Of a stretch of 64,000 bases of DNA, positions 1-9,756 are shown one piece after another. A program made the position numbers and the translations under genes. The notes under the pieces were generated by a model. It worked only from the letters and a program-made list of their open reading frames with translations, ran no database searches and was not told the DNA's origin. The first letter of the stretch is position 1, and every line of letters begins with the position of its first letter. Source of the DNA: Paenibacillus barcinonensis (lineage in GTDB: Bacteria > Bacillota > Bacilli > Paenibacillales > Paenibacillaceae); the NCBI RefSeq assembly GCF_003217495.1, contig NZ_QJSW01000003.1, positions 248,001-312,000 on the forward strand, in the 5' to 3' direction.

Positions 1-1000
<1,000 letters not shown>

Positions 1001-1387
1001 ATGCAGAAGAACAGTTTACGCAAGTGGGTTATGTGGGTACTTCTCGGCACAGCCTTGCTGATCATTCTCAGTTTACTATCCATCCTGAACAACGTTGGCT
1101 ACAGCAATGTAAAACAAATCATTCGTTTGCAGACAAGTGGTCCTTCCATCCTACGCATCGAGCATCCTACGGAAGGTATGGAGCGTTACCTCACCAAAGA
1201 TCAGGATAATCCTCAAGAGAGGTTGAAGTCACGTATGACGCGCGAAGGCTGGATATATGAGCAGCAGGAAGGCAACGGTTATTTTTTCACCAAAGGCAAT
1301 CAGCAAGCTATTGTGACCCTGCGTAAATGGAATCATTTTTACGTTATCTACAGTATAAAGGCGGGTATCGTGAACCTGGAGGGTTAG
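1001..1387 (+). CDS. Small membrane-anchored protein of unknown function
   Basis: I do not recognise the family. The 128-residue protein starts at ATG behind a strong site (GGAGGAACAACGTT). It has one hydrophobic helix at about residues 9-29 (WVMWVLLGTALLIILSLLSI) after a short basic N-terminus, so it is probably anchored with the remaining 100 residues outside the membrane. The soluble part is charged, with several aromatic residues (WIYEQQEGNGYFF) and no cysteine pair or obvious enzyme motif. It stands alone, divergent from the helicase and convergent with the SulP gene. A regulatory or envelope role is only a guess. Confidence 0.7.
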   Translation: MQKNSLRKWVMWVLLGTALLIILSLLSILNNVGYSNVKQIIRLQTSGPSILRIEHPTEGMERYLTKDQDNPQERLKSRMTREGWIYEQQEGNGYFFTKGNQQAIVTLRKWNHFYVIYSIKAGIVNLEG

Positions 1388-1745
1388 ATTAGATAAAAGG
1401 AGTGAACAGGAGGGGGGATGCCGTCAAAAAAGGAAAAGCACCTGCTCTCGCTCACCCCAATCAGGCTCCATATTGTTAGTGTTCATAGTCACAAAAAAAG
1501 GCTCCCCTATCAGGTCCAAACCCTGAAAAGAGGAGCCGATAAAACAGCATACGACGTGTTACATCCTGCCAAACGTATGTTTACTTCACCTAATTCTCTA
1601 CACTTACCCAGTTTACAAGCTTGTCACTTGATCACCTGTTCCCTCTGTTACTTGCTTGGTTAGTCGATCCGTTGAACCCTTCGCTGCTTCGTTACGTGCT
1701 CACTTGGTCAGCTTGTTTGGTTTTCGACCTGAACATATCACCCAT
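1388..1745. other. Convergent intergenic region with one terminator
   Basis: This 358-bp gap separates the 3' ends of the small membrane protein and the SulP gene. It holds the terminator at 1492-1538. An open frame from ATG 1418 has a GGAGG run immediately next to the start, but it reads straight through the terminator, so I do not call it a gene. Confidence 0.6.
1492..1538 (-). terminator. Rho-independent terminator after the SulP gene
   Basis: On the minus strand GGCTCC pairs with GGAGCC around an inner CAGG/CCTG stem and is followed by seven T residues (the A run at 1493-1499 on the plus strand). It lies about 210 bp downstream of the SulP stop codon. Confidence 0.8.
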
Positions 1746-3197
1746 CTATGACTGCGCCGTACCTGAGACAGCAAAGCCGCTACGCTCCAGCAGACGGGAG
1801 CTTTCTTCGTTCAAGCCACGCAGATGTACCGTTTTGCCCAGCTTGGCGTATTTGAATTTCACTTTGCCAATCGCTACAACCGCCGTGTTATCCCAGATAT
1901 GTGAGCCACCAAAATCAATCGTGATGTCCTGCGGATCAGCCTCTGCGTTAAATTCATCCACGAAATGGGATGAGGAGCCAAAGAAGAATGGTCCTTGCAC
2001 ACGATACACCTTCTGGCCCTGCTCTTCCCCGGCCTGTACGCGAATCTTGGTCTGCTTCCAGCCAAAATGCAGTACACTGAGCACCACGCCCACCAGCACC
2101 CCAAGGGAAAGATCATGCGTGTACACCACAATCGCTACAGTAACCACCATGACGATCGCTTCCGCACGAGGTACACGAGCAATATTTTTAACAGAGCTCC
2201 AATCGAATGTACCGATACACACCATAAACATGACGCCAACCAACGCCCCCATCGGCACTTGCTTCACGACTCCACTCAGGAGCAGCAGCAATATGGCAAG
2301 AAACGCACCTGCGGTGAAGGTTGATAAACGACCACGTCCACCCGACTTCACATTAATGACAGACTGACCGATCATCGCACAGCCGCCCATGCCGCCAAAC
2401 AGCCCGTTCACAAAATTCGCAATGCCTTGACCGCGTACCTCACGGTTTTTGCTGCTCTTGGTCTCCGTCATCTCATCTACAATAGTTGCGGTTAGCAACG
2501 ACTCCAGCAAACCAACCAGCGCCATCGTAAACGAATAAGGCAGCAGGATCATCAGTGTGTCCCATGTCCACGCTATATTCGGCAGATGGAACATCGGCAG
2601 TGTGCTTGTCAGATTGCCCATCTGACCTACCGTTTTCACATCCAGATGAAAAACAACCGTAATAATCGTCATAATGATAATGGCGATGAGCGGAGCCGGA
2701 ACCGCTTTGAAAAAGCGCGGCAAAATATAGATAATCGCCAGCGTGCCCGCCACCATCGCATACATGATCCAGTTGGCTCCCGTAAAGTGAGTCAGCTGCG
2801 CCATAAAGATCAGAATCGCCAGTGCATTCACAAACCCGGTCAAGACCGAATGAGGCACAAACGTAATGAATCGCCCTACTTTAAATATGCCTAAAATAAA
2901 CTGAATGACACCCGTCAGAATGGTAGCCGCAAAAAGATACTCCACCCCATAGTCCTTGACAAGTCCTACCATCAATACCGCCATAGCTCCTGTTGCTGCC
3001 GAGATCATGCCCGGTCTGCCGCCCGCAATCGAAATGACGATCGCAATCGTAATCGAAGCGTATAACCCAACCATCGGATCTACACCTGCAATGATGGAGA
3101 ACGCAATCGCTTCTGGAATCAGCGCCAGTGCTACCGTGATGCCTGCGAGCACGTCTCCGCGGATATTGCCAAACCACTGTTGTTTTAAACTATTCAT
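1746..3197 (-). CDS. SulP-family anion transporter with C-terminal STAS domain
   Basis: This 483-residue integral membrane protein imports an inorganic anion such as sulfate or bicarbonate; the sequence does not fix the substrate. The N-terminal half carries the SulP core, with [19 protein letters not shown] at residues 23-41 and many hydrophobic helices to about residue 370. A STAS domain covers roughly residues 390-480, with the [10 protein letters not shown] region in place of the usual anti-sigma-antagonist-like core. The length fits the short bacterial SulP/BicA group. The start ATG at 3197 has AGGAGG 14 bases upstream; a slightly later start is possible but less natural. It is a single-gene unit ending at the 1492 terminator. 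Confidence 0.9.
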   Translation of the reverse strand: MNSLKQQWFGNIRGDVLAGITVALALIPEAIAFSIIAGVDPMVGLYASITIAIVISIAGGRPGMISAATGAMAVLMVGLVKDYGVEYLFAATILTGVIQFILGIFKVGRFITFVPHSVLTGFVNALAILIFMAQLTHFTGANWIMYAMVAGTLAIIYILPRFFKAVPAPLIAIIIMTIITVVFHLDVKTVGQMGNLTSTLPMFHLPNIAWTWDTLMILLPYSFTMALVGLLESLLTATIVDEMTETKSSKNREVRGQGIANFVNGLFGGMGGCAMIGQSVINVKSGGRGRLSTFTAGAFLAILLLLLSGVVKQVPMGALVGVMFMVCIGTFDWSSVKNIARVPRAEAIVMVVTVAIVVYTHDLSLGVLVGVVLSVLHFGWKQTKIRVQAGEEQGQKVYRVQGPFFFGSSSHFVDEFNAEADPQDITIDFGGSHIWDNTAVVAIGKVKFKYAKLGKTVHLRGLNEESSRLLERSGFAVSGTAQS

Positions 3198-3756
3198 ATG
3201 TTGTTGCTTTGCCTCCTAATATATTCCGCGTATTTGCATGAGCAATCCAGCTGATGAATAACGGAAGCCGCACACACCTGATCAATCACACCACAGAGCC
3301 CCAGCTAGTCAGCCAGCATGAACAGCACAAAATCACGGACGATTCGCCGTAATCCGCTCGCTCTGCAGCATGATGCACACTTCTACATAACGTAAACGTT
3401 CTGTAAAAGCTACCATGCCATTACCGTTCCAGGTTGTACGTACTGCATTTCCGTTATACTGCTCAGTTGTCCTCCTGCATACAACACCATTCAATGATAG
3501 TTGGAGCTTGTTCCTCAAATGATGCTCTGTGGTTTTCCTCTTTCAGAAAAACCGGGTCCGTTAATCTACTGACCTATTATTATAGTCATATCCCGTCTGA
3601 TGTACGAATGCGATTATATACATAAACGAGCCCTCATCTCCGATTATCTCTGCTTTACAATCATTATCTCTTTATTTCGTTATATATCTACACATATGAC
3701 TAATCTTGTTCCTATGGCGTGTATATGAGGTCAATTGTGGTCCCTCCAGCAGCAAA
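3198..3756. other. Long leader/intergenic region upstream of the SulP gene
   Basis: About 560 bp between the SulP start and the terminator of the UbiB-like gene. On the minus strand a TATAAT-like hexamer lies near 3578-3583 (CTATAATAATAGG), which would give SulP a long 5' leader. A 61-codon open frame at 3333-3518 has no convincing ribosome binding site. I recognise no riboswitch. Confidence 0.4.
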
Positions 3757-3803
3757 AACACAAAAAACCGCAAAGAACCTCTCCATGAGATGGTCCTTGC
3801 GGT
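3757..3803 (-). terminator. Rho-independent terminator of the SDR-ThuA-phasin-UbiB run
   Basis: On the minus strand ACCGCAAGGACC pairs with GGTTCTTTGCGGT, then TTTTTTGTGTTTTT follows. It lies 110 bp after the stop of the UbiB-like gene and ends that minus-strand transcription unit. Confidence 0.8.
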
Positions 3804-3913
3804 ATGCTGCTGTATACATATGCTCGCTTGTATGCTACAGATATGTGCGAATTTCGGCCTGTTTACGAAACCCGGCCTTGCTCTTACCCGATCATTGCCC
3901 AGACTACACCCGG

Positions 3914-5584
3914 CTAGAACCTGCCCGATTTGAATATCGAATACAGCAGAAATGCCACCATCAGAATCGCTACGAGAAATCCAAGCTCAATGACCGGAAT
4001 ATCCCACAGCATCGTGGACTGGTGACTGATGGAAGAGCCAATAATGAGTCCCACCATGATGATACAGAAGGCCAGCAGCACGATGCTGAATGATAAGCGA
4101 TTGCTGATCTGATCCAGCCTGCGCATGAGCGACTCCAGCTCGGGTACACTGATCTCCAGTCTGAGCTTGCCCTTGCTAATAATGGAGGAGAGCTGGCGTA
4201 GCTGCCCTGGCAGACCCATCACACTTTCAGCCATGTCTGCCGCACTGCGAAACAACCGATTTTTGATGCGTCCCGCGCTAAAACGGTCCTTGATCAGCTT
4301 CCGTCCGAACGGCTCTGCCATGTCCACAATGCTCAGGGTAGGGTCGAGATGCTCGACCACACCTTCCACCGTCAGCAAAGACTTGCCCATCAGCAAAATG
4401 TCAGCTGGCATGACTACCCGGTGTTTTTGTGCAACACCAAACAAATCATTCAACGCCTGTCCCACACTGATTTTGGAAAAGGACATGTCATAATACTTGG
4501 AGCGCAGCTTATCCAAGTCAGCATGCAATCCGCGTATATCCATATCATCCGGCATCATGCCAAGCTTCTCAATCGCCCGGATCATGCTATCGGTATCTTT
4601 ACGCATCAGCCCGATAACAAGCGATGCAAGATGCTGTCGCATCTCCTCGCTCAGGCTGCCCACCATGCCGAAGTCAATAAAAGCCAGACTTCCGTCCTTG
4701 AGCACCATCAGATTGCCTGGATGCGGGTCGGCATGAAAGAAACCATGTATAAAGATCTGATTGAGCAGTGCATCGACCAGTCGCTGTGCAATGTTGTTCA
4801 GATCATGGCCTCGCTGGATCAACTGCTTTTGATCATTCAGCTTGATGCCTTCAATATACTCCATGGTCATCACACGGGAGGATGTTTGATCCCAATATAT
4901 CACCGGAATTTTCACCTTGTTATCCTGCTGATATTGCTGGGCGATCTTTTCCGTGTTACGCCCTTCGACGGTGTAATCCAGCTCCGCCAATAGCGCCTTG
5001 GCATACTCTTCAACCATCTGAGGAATCTGATACTGCTTCACCCAATCCCAGCGCTTCTCCGCCATCGCGGTCAGTTCCCTTAAAATGTCCAGATCACGCT
5101 GTATAATTCGCGATATACCGGGGCGCTGAATTTTGATGGCTACCGCCTCGCCGCTTCGAAGCTTGCCCAGATGCACCTGACCAATGCTGGCCGCTGCCAC
5201 CGGGGTATCCTCGAACCGGGAAAAGATCTCCTCCAGCGGTGTATCCAATTCCTGTTCCAAAATACCCCGTGCCGTCTCTGAAGAGAACGGCGGGACCTGA
5301 TCCTGCAATTTTACCAATTCATGAATAACAGACTCCGGCAACAGATCTGCCCTCGTACTCGCAAGCTGTCCCAGCTTGACAAACGCCGGCCCCAGCTCCT
5401 GCAGCACCAGCCGGATGCGTTCACTCAGCGTTTTGGTCGGCTGCGCTTCACGCGACATCCATCGTCTTGGCAGTGCCAGCAGCTGGAATAGTCCAAGCTC
5501 CTCGACCATATAACCGAAGCCATGACGCACCAGCGCCATGGCAATTTCCCGGTATCTGCCGACATGTTTGATCCGCACAGCCAT
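3914..5584 (-). CDS. ABC1/UbiB (AarF)-type atypical kinase, membrane anchored
   Basis: The 556-residue protein belongs to the ABC1/ADCK/UbiB family of protein-kinase-like ATPases linked to isoprenoid-quinone and lipid metabolism. The family signature is visible: the KxGQ-type segment AFVKLGQLASTRADLLPE near residue 75, the lysine in VAIKIQRPG near 150, and HADPHPGN plus DFGMVG for the catalytic and metal loops. Two hydrophobic helices close the protein (about residues 500-550), which is typical of the family. Its ATG follows directly on the TAG of the phasin-like gene, so the two are probably translationally coupled. The precise substrate in Bacillota is not known. Confidence 0.9.
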   Translation of the reverse strand: MAVRIKHVGRYREIAMALVRHGFGYMVEELGLFQLLALPRRWMSREAQPTKTLSERIRLVLQELGPAFVKLGQLASTRADLLPESVIHELVKLQDQVPPFSSETARGILEQELDTPLEEIFSRFEDTPVAAASIGQVHLGKLRSGEAVAIKIQRPGISRIIQRDLDILRELTAMAEKRWDWVKQYQIPQMVEEYAKALLAELDYTVEGRNTEKIAQQYQQDNKVKIPVIYWDQTSSRVMTMEYIEGIKLNDQKQLIQRGHDLNNIAQRLVDALLNQIFIHGFFHADPHPGNLMVLKDGSLAFIDFGMVGSLSEEMRQHLASLVIGLMRKDTDSMIRAIEKLGMMPDDMDIRGLHADLDKLRSKYYDMSFSKISVGQALNDLFGVAQKHRVVMPADILLMGKSLLTVEGVVEHLDPTLSIVDMAEPFGRKLIKDRFSAGRIKNRLFRSAADMAESVMGLPGQLRQLSSIISKGKLRLEISVPELESLMRRLDQISNRLSFSIVLLAFCIIMVGLIIGSSISHQSTMLWDIPVIELGFLVAILMVAFLLYSIFKSGRF

Positions 5585-5971
5585 CTATTCGATCTCGTTC
5601 CCTTTGAGAGGAGGTGAGTCTTCAGAAGCAGCTTGAGTTTCGTCAGCCTGAGGCTGCGGAGCCTGACTTTGACCGAGTTCAGCAAGTTGTTTTTCAAGTA
5701 CAGCCACACGCTGCTCCAGATGGTTCACATCATTTTCAGAAGCGACGCCTGCTTCCTGAAGCACACGCTTGACCTGCTCTTGTATGACACGTTTCAGTTG
5801 ACCCTGCTCCTCTTCGCCACGCTCCAACAAACGCTCAACCAATGCTTTGGATTCTCCAGGGGCAAGCTTGCCGCGTTCCACCAAATCATCCACGGTTTTC
5901 TCAATTTTTTCTTTGCTGACTAACGTGAGACCGAGACCTAACGAGAAAGCCTTCTTGAACAAATCGCTCAT
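5585..5971 (-). CDS. Phasin-like / PHA granule regulator-type coiled-coil protein
   Basis: The 128-residue protein resembles the small phasin or polyhydroxyalkanoate-synthesis-regulator family found beside UbiB-like kinases. I chose ATG 5971 (MSDLFKKAFSLGLG) because the GAGGAGG site lies nine bases upstream; an earlier in-frame ATG overlaps that site. A short hydrophobic/amphipathic start (SLGLGLTLVSKEKIE) is followed by a heptad-rich helix (about 30-95) with many Glu, Gln and Arg residues, then a Gln/Ala/Pro-rich acidic tail. The stop codon abuts the ATG of the kinase gene. A structural or adaptor role for the kinase is an inference from this coupling, not a known function. Confidence 0.75.
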   Translation of the reverse strand: MSDLFKKAFSLGLGLTLVSKEKIEKTVDDLVERGKLAPGESKALVERLLERGEEEQGQLKRVIQEQVKRVLQEAGVASENDVNHLEQRVAVLEKQLAELGQSQAPQPQADETQAASEDSPPLKGNEIE

Positions 5972-6043
5972 CTTACTCATCCTCCTCTTTGTTGTCTCTA
6001 TATTATACCTTTTAAACCCCGGCATGCAAAAAGGAGTGTAGGA

Positions 6044-6682
6044 TCAAACATACCGTGCAGCCCACTTGCCCGCCTGAAGGATCAATTGACGGTAAGTTTC
6101 GTGGGCAAAGGATGGCACATGATGCCCAGGCATCAAATATACGATTCGGCCAAGTCCATATTTATGAGCCCAGGCTGCCGGCTTTGGCCCCTCCTTGGAC
6201 TGGTATTCCAGCAAAATTTTCGTCTCGGCAAAAGACCCGAATTCGAACTCATACGGCTCTTCTTCCATAGTAAAATTGGATATGCCGTCCGTTACCGGAT
6301 GACTCTCCGCTGTCACCGTAAATTCCAGCGGTGCGTAAGGCGGGTGATGCAGAAATTTGGCACCAATCATCTGCTTTAATTCATAACGATTCTGAAGCGA
6401 AATTCCGTTATGTAAAATAACCAGTCCGCCTCCGTTGCTCACATAGGATAACAGTCCTGCTGTCTGCTGCGGAGAGACTTTCCCTCTCCAATCATCCATA
6501 TAAGAAATGCATACATCAAACCCGGAAATATTTTCGAGCAGGAGCATGTTGCGGTTCTCACTGCACTGAACGGTAATTGTATCCTGAAAAATCCGGCTTA
6601 TCTCCGCATCCACCCCTTGTAGCGGATGCCAGTCTGGATGAGTGTAATCTCCAATTAATAATGCCTTTTTGCGATGATCCAT
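6044..6682 (-). CDS. ThuA-like domain protein (class I glutamine amidotransferase-like fold)
   Basis: The roughly 212-residue protein matches the ThuA/trehalose-utilisation-type fold. It has an N-terminal KKALLIGDYTHPDWHPL strand-loop, the GGGLVILHNGISLQ segment near residue 85 and a C-terminal GRIVYLMPGHH near 190. Family members are linked to sugar use, but no catalytic triad is evident. Four ATG codons stand in a row at 6691-6682; the last has the best spacing from AAAGGAG, and I use it, though the others cannot be excluded. It lies between the SDR and the phasin-like genes on the same strand, 72 bp from the latter. Confidence 0.75.
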   Translation of the reverse strand: MDHRKKALLIGDYTHPDWHPLQGVDAEISRIFQDTITVQCSENRNMLLLENISGFDVCISYMDDWRGKVSPQQTAGLLSYVSNGGGLVILHNGISLQNRYELKQMIGAKFLHHPPYAPLEFTVTAESHPVTDGISNFTMEEEPYEFEFGSFAETKILLEYQSKEGPKPAAWAHKYGLGRIVYLMPGHHVPSFAHETYRQLILQAGKWAARYV

Positions 6683-6776
6683 CATCATCATCTCCTTTCA
6701 TGTCGTCCGGCTTGTCTGAACTCATCTTCATCAGCACAATCGGTATTTTATCCGTAACCTCCATATAAAACGAATA

Positions 6777-7496
6777 CTACCAGGGAAGCTTCTCTCCCCT
6801 GTAATCCACATACGCAGGCTGTTCTCCCTTGAATTGTTCATGCCGGTCGATCAGTGCTGCAATATGCTGTGCTGACTCATCAGGTGTCAGATCAGCGGAG
6901 GCATCCAGTTCGCCCCGCATATAACTCTGTACCCAGCCTGGATGCACCAGCATCACTTGTCCACCCTCTTGCTTCAGTCCATTGTGTATCAAACGTGCCT
7001 GCATATTCAAAGCCGCCTTGGACATGCAATAGGCAAACCAGCCGTCCCGGCTGCACTGCTCAATGCTGCCCGCCTCGGAGGAAATATCCACAATCAGCTT
7101 GGTCTGTCCTTGAAGAAGGAGGGGGAATAGCGCGTGAGTGACACGCAAAGAACCCAAGGTATTCACGTTGAATACCTCTGCCATCTCCGCTATGTTCATC
7201 TGTCCATGGATATGATCAGTAATACTTCCTAGTATAGCCGCATTATTGATCAGCATATCCAGATGATCCGTATCCAGCTTCACCGTTTCTGTGAACAGTG
7301 CCACAGACAGATCGTCCGCAATATCCAGATCAATGACACGCAGACGTTCAGCATAAACGGCTTCAAGCTGGCGAATGCCATCGGATTCGTCCACACCCAG
7401 CCCTGCCGCATAAACGGAATATCCCCGTTCCAGCATCTGTTTTGTCAGCGCCAGTCCGAGTCCGCGAGCGGCTCCGGTCACACATATTTTTTTCAC
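6777..7496 (-). CDS. Short-chain dehydrogenase/reductase (SDR)
   Basis: This 239-residue classical SDR is an NAD(P)-dependent oxidoreductase with unknown substrate. It has the cofactor loop TGAARGLG at the N-terminus, LINNAAIL near residue 85, the catalytic Ser in VDISSEAGS and the Tyr/Lys pair in AYCMSKAAL. GTG at 7496 is preferred: GAAGGAGG lies eight bases upstream and translation then begins directly before the Rossmann strand (KKICVTG). A longer frame from 7541 would add unrelated residues. It heads the minus-strand run that continues to the UbiB-like gene. Confidence 0.88.
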   Translation of the reverse strand: MKKICVTGAARGLGLALTKQMLERGYSVYAAGLGVDESDGIRQLEAVYAERLRVIDLDIADDLSVALFTETVKLDTDHLDMLINNAAILGSITDHIHGQMNIAEMAEVFNVNTLGSLRVTHALFPLLLQGQTKLIVDISSEAGSIEQCSRDGWFAYCMSKAALNMQARLIHNGLKQEGGQVMLVHPGWVQSYMRGELDASADLTPDESAQHIAALIDRHEQFKGEQPAYVDYRGEKLPW

Positions 7497-7809
7497 AATG
7501 TCCCCTCCTTCACCAGATGCTCCGTCCCTAACACATTCCACATGCTAAACCAAAAACCTCTAATCCCACAAGCAGCAAACTAACTTCACGACCAAAGTCT
7601 CAGGAATAAAGCGCAGGATGCATACGATATATGTCCCTTGTCGAAACACAAGCGAAACTGGAGAATTGGGGCAGACTTAGACCCTTACCAAAGCATTACG
7701 AATACAGGATAGGTGATGACCAATAAGCTGGATTTTCTTTTTGCCGCGCAGGCTGAAAAAGAAGAGACATGAATGAGAAGACGGATTAATGAAATTCCCC
7801 ATCAGGTGA
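7497..7809. other. Intergenic region between cbiA and the SDR gene
   Basis: The 313-bp gap holds the 3' end of the cob operon and the upstream region of the SDR. A weak hairpin (CAGCC/GGC type, near 7740-7760) is followed by A rather than T residues on the minus strand, so I see no convincing intrinsic terminator after cbiA. Read-through into the SDR run is possible. Confidence 0.4.
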
Positions 7810-9315
7810 CTACAGTGTCCGCTGTTGTCGATATGCGTTGCAATGATGCACCCATCGCTGTGCCGCTGCCGGATACGAACCAAGATGAATATGTGTGTAA
7901 CCGGCCACAACACTGCCTGATGCGTAACCTTCCTGTTTCAAGCCACGCAGCCCCTTTGTCTCATACGCGTAAGGAATCTCCCCCTCTTCACGGTACGTCA
8001 TCGTAGAATAATGAAATTCGTGCCCTCGAAGCACTTCCCCCTGTTTCAGCAAAAAAGAATCCTGAACTGCACTCGCCTCCCGGTATCCCAGCGCGGCTCG
8101 CTTCTTCTGCATCTGCACCTGTGCAGGAATAATACCTGCCATGGTATAGGTTACGCCTTCACGGTCTGTGAGCGTTTCGCCAAGCACCATGTAGCCGCCG
8201 CACTCCGCAAACAGCGGCATCCCTGTACGGACTGCTTCGCGTAGCCCGTTCAGAAAATTTTCGTTTCCGGCAATGACCGCCGCAAACTCCTCGGGAAAAC
8301 CACCGCCAAGATATACACTATCTGCCTCTGCCGGTATGCCCTCGCCCGCCAGCGGACTGAAATACTGCAGCCTTGCCCCTGCCGCTTCCAGCAGTTCCAG
8401 ATTATCAGGGTAATAGAAGTTAAACGCTGCGTCCCGCGCTACGGCAATGACAGGCTGGCAGGTGTCAGTGAAGTTATGCTTTTGTTGAGGTGTTGCTTGC
8501 GAAGGCTGCTCTGTATCGTTTTCAATTGCAGTCCTATGCGTCTGTAACTGGAGCGGTGGAGCACTTGCTGCCAGCTCCAGCAGCAGATCCAGATCCGTGC
8601 CCTCCAGCAGCACATCGGCCGCCCGCTGAAACAAGGGCTCCAGTTCACCGCGTTCAATGGCAGGCACCAGTCCGAGATGCCGCTCTGGTATGCTCATGTC
8701 CTCATCCCGCTTCAGCCAGCCAACGACCGGAATACCGCACATTTGCTCAATGGCTTTTTTCACAATCGTATAATGTCCTGCGCTTCCGCATCGGTTCACA
8801 ATGACTCCCGCAATATGCAGCTCAGGCTCCAGCTGTTGAAAGCCTAGCACAATAGCCGCTGCACTTCGCGCCATACTTCGCACATCGACGACCAGAATCA
8901 CAGGGGTTTGCGTGACCATAGCAATCTCCGCTGTAGAGCCTGTGTTGCTGAGCGGGTCCTTGCCATCGTAAAGTCCCATTACCCCTTCAATAATAGAAAT
9001 ATCATGTCCCGCAGATGCTCGTGCAAACGTCTCCCTCACATAGTCTGGCGAGGTCATCCATGCGTCCAGATTGCGTGAAGCTCTGCCCGTCACAGCGGTA
9101 TGATAGGTTGGGTCAATATAATCCGGGCCGCATTTGAAGCCCTGCACACGGAGTCCACGCTGGGCGAGAGCTTTCATCAGGCCCAACGTAACGGTGGTTT
9201 TCCCGGCACCACTGCCCGTACCTGCGATAATCAGCCGGGGTGCAGCCTGGTGATCAAACGCTGTTGTCCCTGCTTCATTCGTTAATATAGTTGTCTTGTT
9301 GCTTTTGGTGTTCAT
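7810..9315 (-). CDS. cbiA: Cobyrinate a,c-diamide synthase CbiA
   Basis: CbiA amidates the a and c side chains of cobyrinate using ATP and glutamine, in the cytoplasm. The 501-residue protein has an N-terminal dethiobiotin-synthetase-like P-loop domain (GTGSGAGKTTVT near residue 30, then FKCGPDYIDPTYH). A C-terminal type I glutaminase domain has its catalytic Cys in FAECGGYMVLG. ATG 9315 is chosen because AAGGCGGG precedes it and the P-loop follows at the normal distance; frames opening further upstream run into the repeat element. It is the last gene of the operon. About 440 bp of non-coding, repeat-bearing DNA separate it from cbiG, unlike the overlapped genes before it. Confidence 0.95.
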   Translation of the reverse strand: MNTKSNKTTILTNEAGTTAFDHQAAPRLIIAGTGSGAGKTTVTLGLMKALAQRGLRVQGFKCGPDYIDPTYHTAVTGRASRNLDAWMTSPDYVRETFARASAGHDISIIEGVMGLYDGKDPLSNTGSTAEIAMVTQTPVILVVDVRSMARSAAAIVLGFQQLEPELHIAGVIVNRCGSAGHYTIVKKAIEQMCGIPVVGWLKRDEDMSIPERHLGLVPAIERGELEPLFQRAADVLLEGTDLDLLLELAASAPPLQLQTHRTAIENDTEQPSQATPQQKHNFTDTCQPVIAVARDAAFNFYYPDNLELLEAAGARLQYFSPLAGEGIPAEADSVYLGGGFPEEFAAVIAGNENFLNGLREAVRTGMPLFAECGGYMVLGETLTDREGVTYTMAGIIPAQVQMQKKRAALGYREASAVQDSFLLKQGEVLRGHEFHYSTMTYREEGEIPYAYETKGLRGLKQEGYASGSVVAGYTHIHLGSYPAAAQRWVHHCNAYRQQRTL

Positions 9316-9451
9316 CGTGAATCCCGCCTTTGTTCTGAATATAACAAATAGACCATCCCATATTGACTGCAGCGACTTGGGACGGTCATTTTCATAATAT
9401 TGTGACGTCATCAATGCATGACTCCACAAAGATATAACTGTGTACACCTTC

Positions 9452-9650
9452 CGCTAACGATCCCAGATAACGTTATTTGCCTTGAAACGAGCAACTCTGG
9501 ATTCTAACGATCCCCACAGACGTTATTTAACCTTTTGGCGAAGCAAATGGAAGCAATTCAGGTTTTTTTTCCAAAATAGCGTTCCTCAGGATCGTTAGAA
9601 TTTGAAGGTGTTCTTTTTTCACGAAATAAGGTCTCTGGTGATCGTTAGCG
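9452..9650. repeat. Four-unit palindromic element, copy A (complete)
   Basis: TAACGATC motifs start at 9455 and 9505 on the plus strand, and their complements GATCGTTA at 9590 and 9640. Each motif heads a unit of about 27 bases ending ACGTTATTT or a close variant. The outer ends form an inverted repeat (CGCTAACGATC / GATCGTTAGCG), as do the inner units (TTCTAACGATCC / GGATCGTTAGAA). The motif spacing (0, 50, 135, 185) is identical to copy C at 18618-18816. I see no open reading frame and no clear target-site duplication. Confidence 0.85.
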
Positions 9651-9666
9651 CTGAAACAATAAAAGT

Positions 9667-9716
9667 TTGGTCGCACTTGGTTGTACTTGGTTGTACTTGG
9701 TTGTACTTGGTCGCAT
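9667..9716. repeat. 10-bp tandem repeat, five units
   Basis: Five consecutive decamers: TTGGTCGCAC, three exact TTGGTTGTAC, then TTGGTCGCAT. They lie 40 bp after the cbiG stop and just outside the palindromic element. The period is close to one helical turn and is not a multiple of three. Confidence 0.9.
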
Positions 9717-9756
9717 CGCATATATGATTCAAGCCTGTGGATCACACAAATCTGGC

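Larger units (their letters stand above)
9316..9756. other. cbiG-cbiA spacer, 441 bp, filled by two repeat structures
   Basis: It contains a complete 199-bp four-unit palindromic element (9452-9650) and a five-copy 10-bp tandem repeat (9667-9716). There is no gene. On the transcribed minus strand both would be part of the cob mRNA. Confidence 0.8.

Noticed and set aside
1418..1663. 81-codon frame on the plus strand with a GGAGG run next to ATG
   Set aside because: The site is too close to the start codon, and the frame reads through the SulP terminator at 1492-1538.
3333..3518. 61-codon minus-strand frame upstream of the SulP gene
   Set aside because: No good start signal and no recognisable domain; kept as part of the leader region.
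7735..7765. Hairpin after cbiA as terminator of the cob operon
   Set aside because: The stem is weak and followed by A residues rather than T residues on the transcribed strand.
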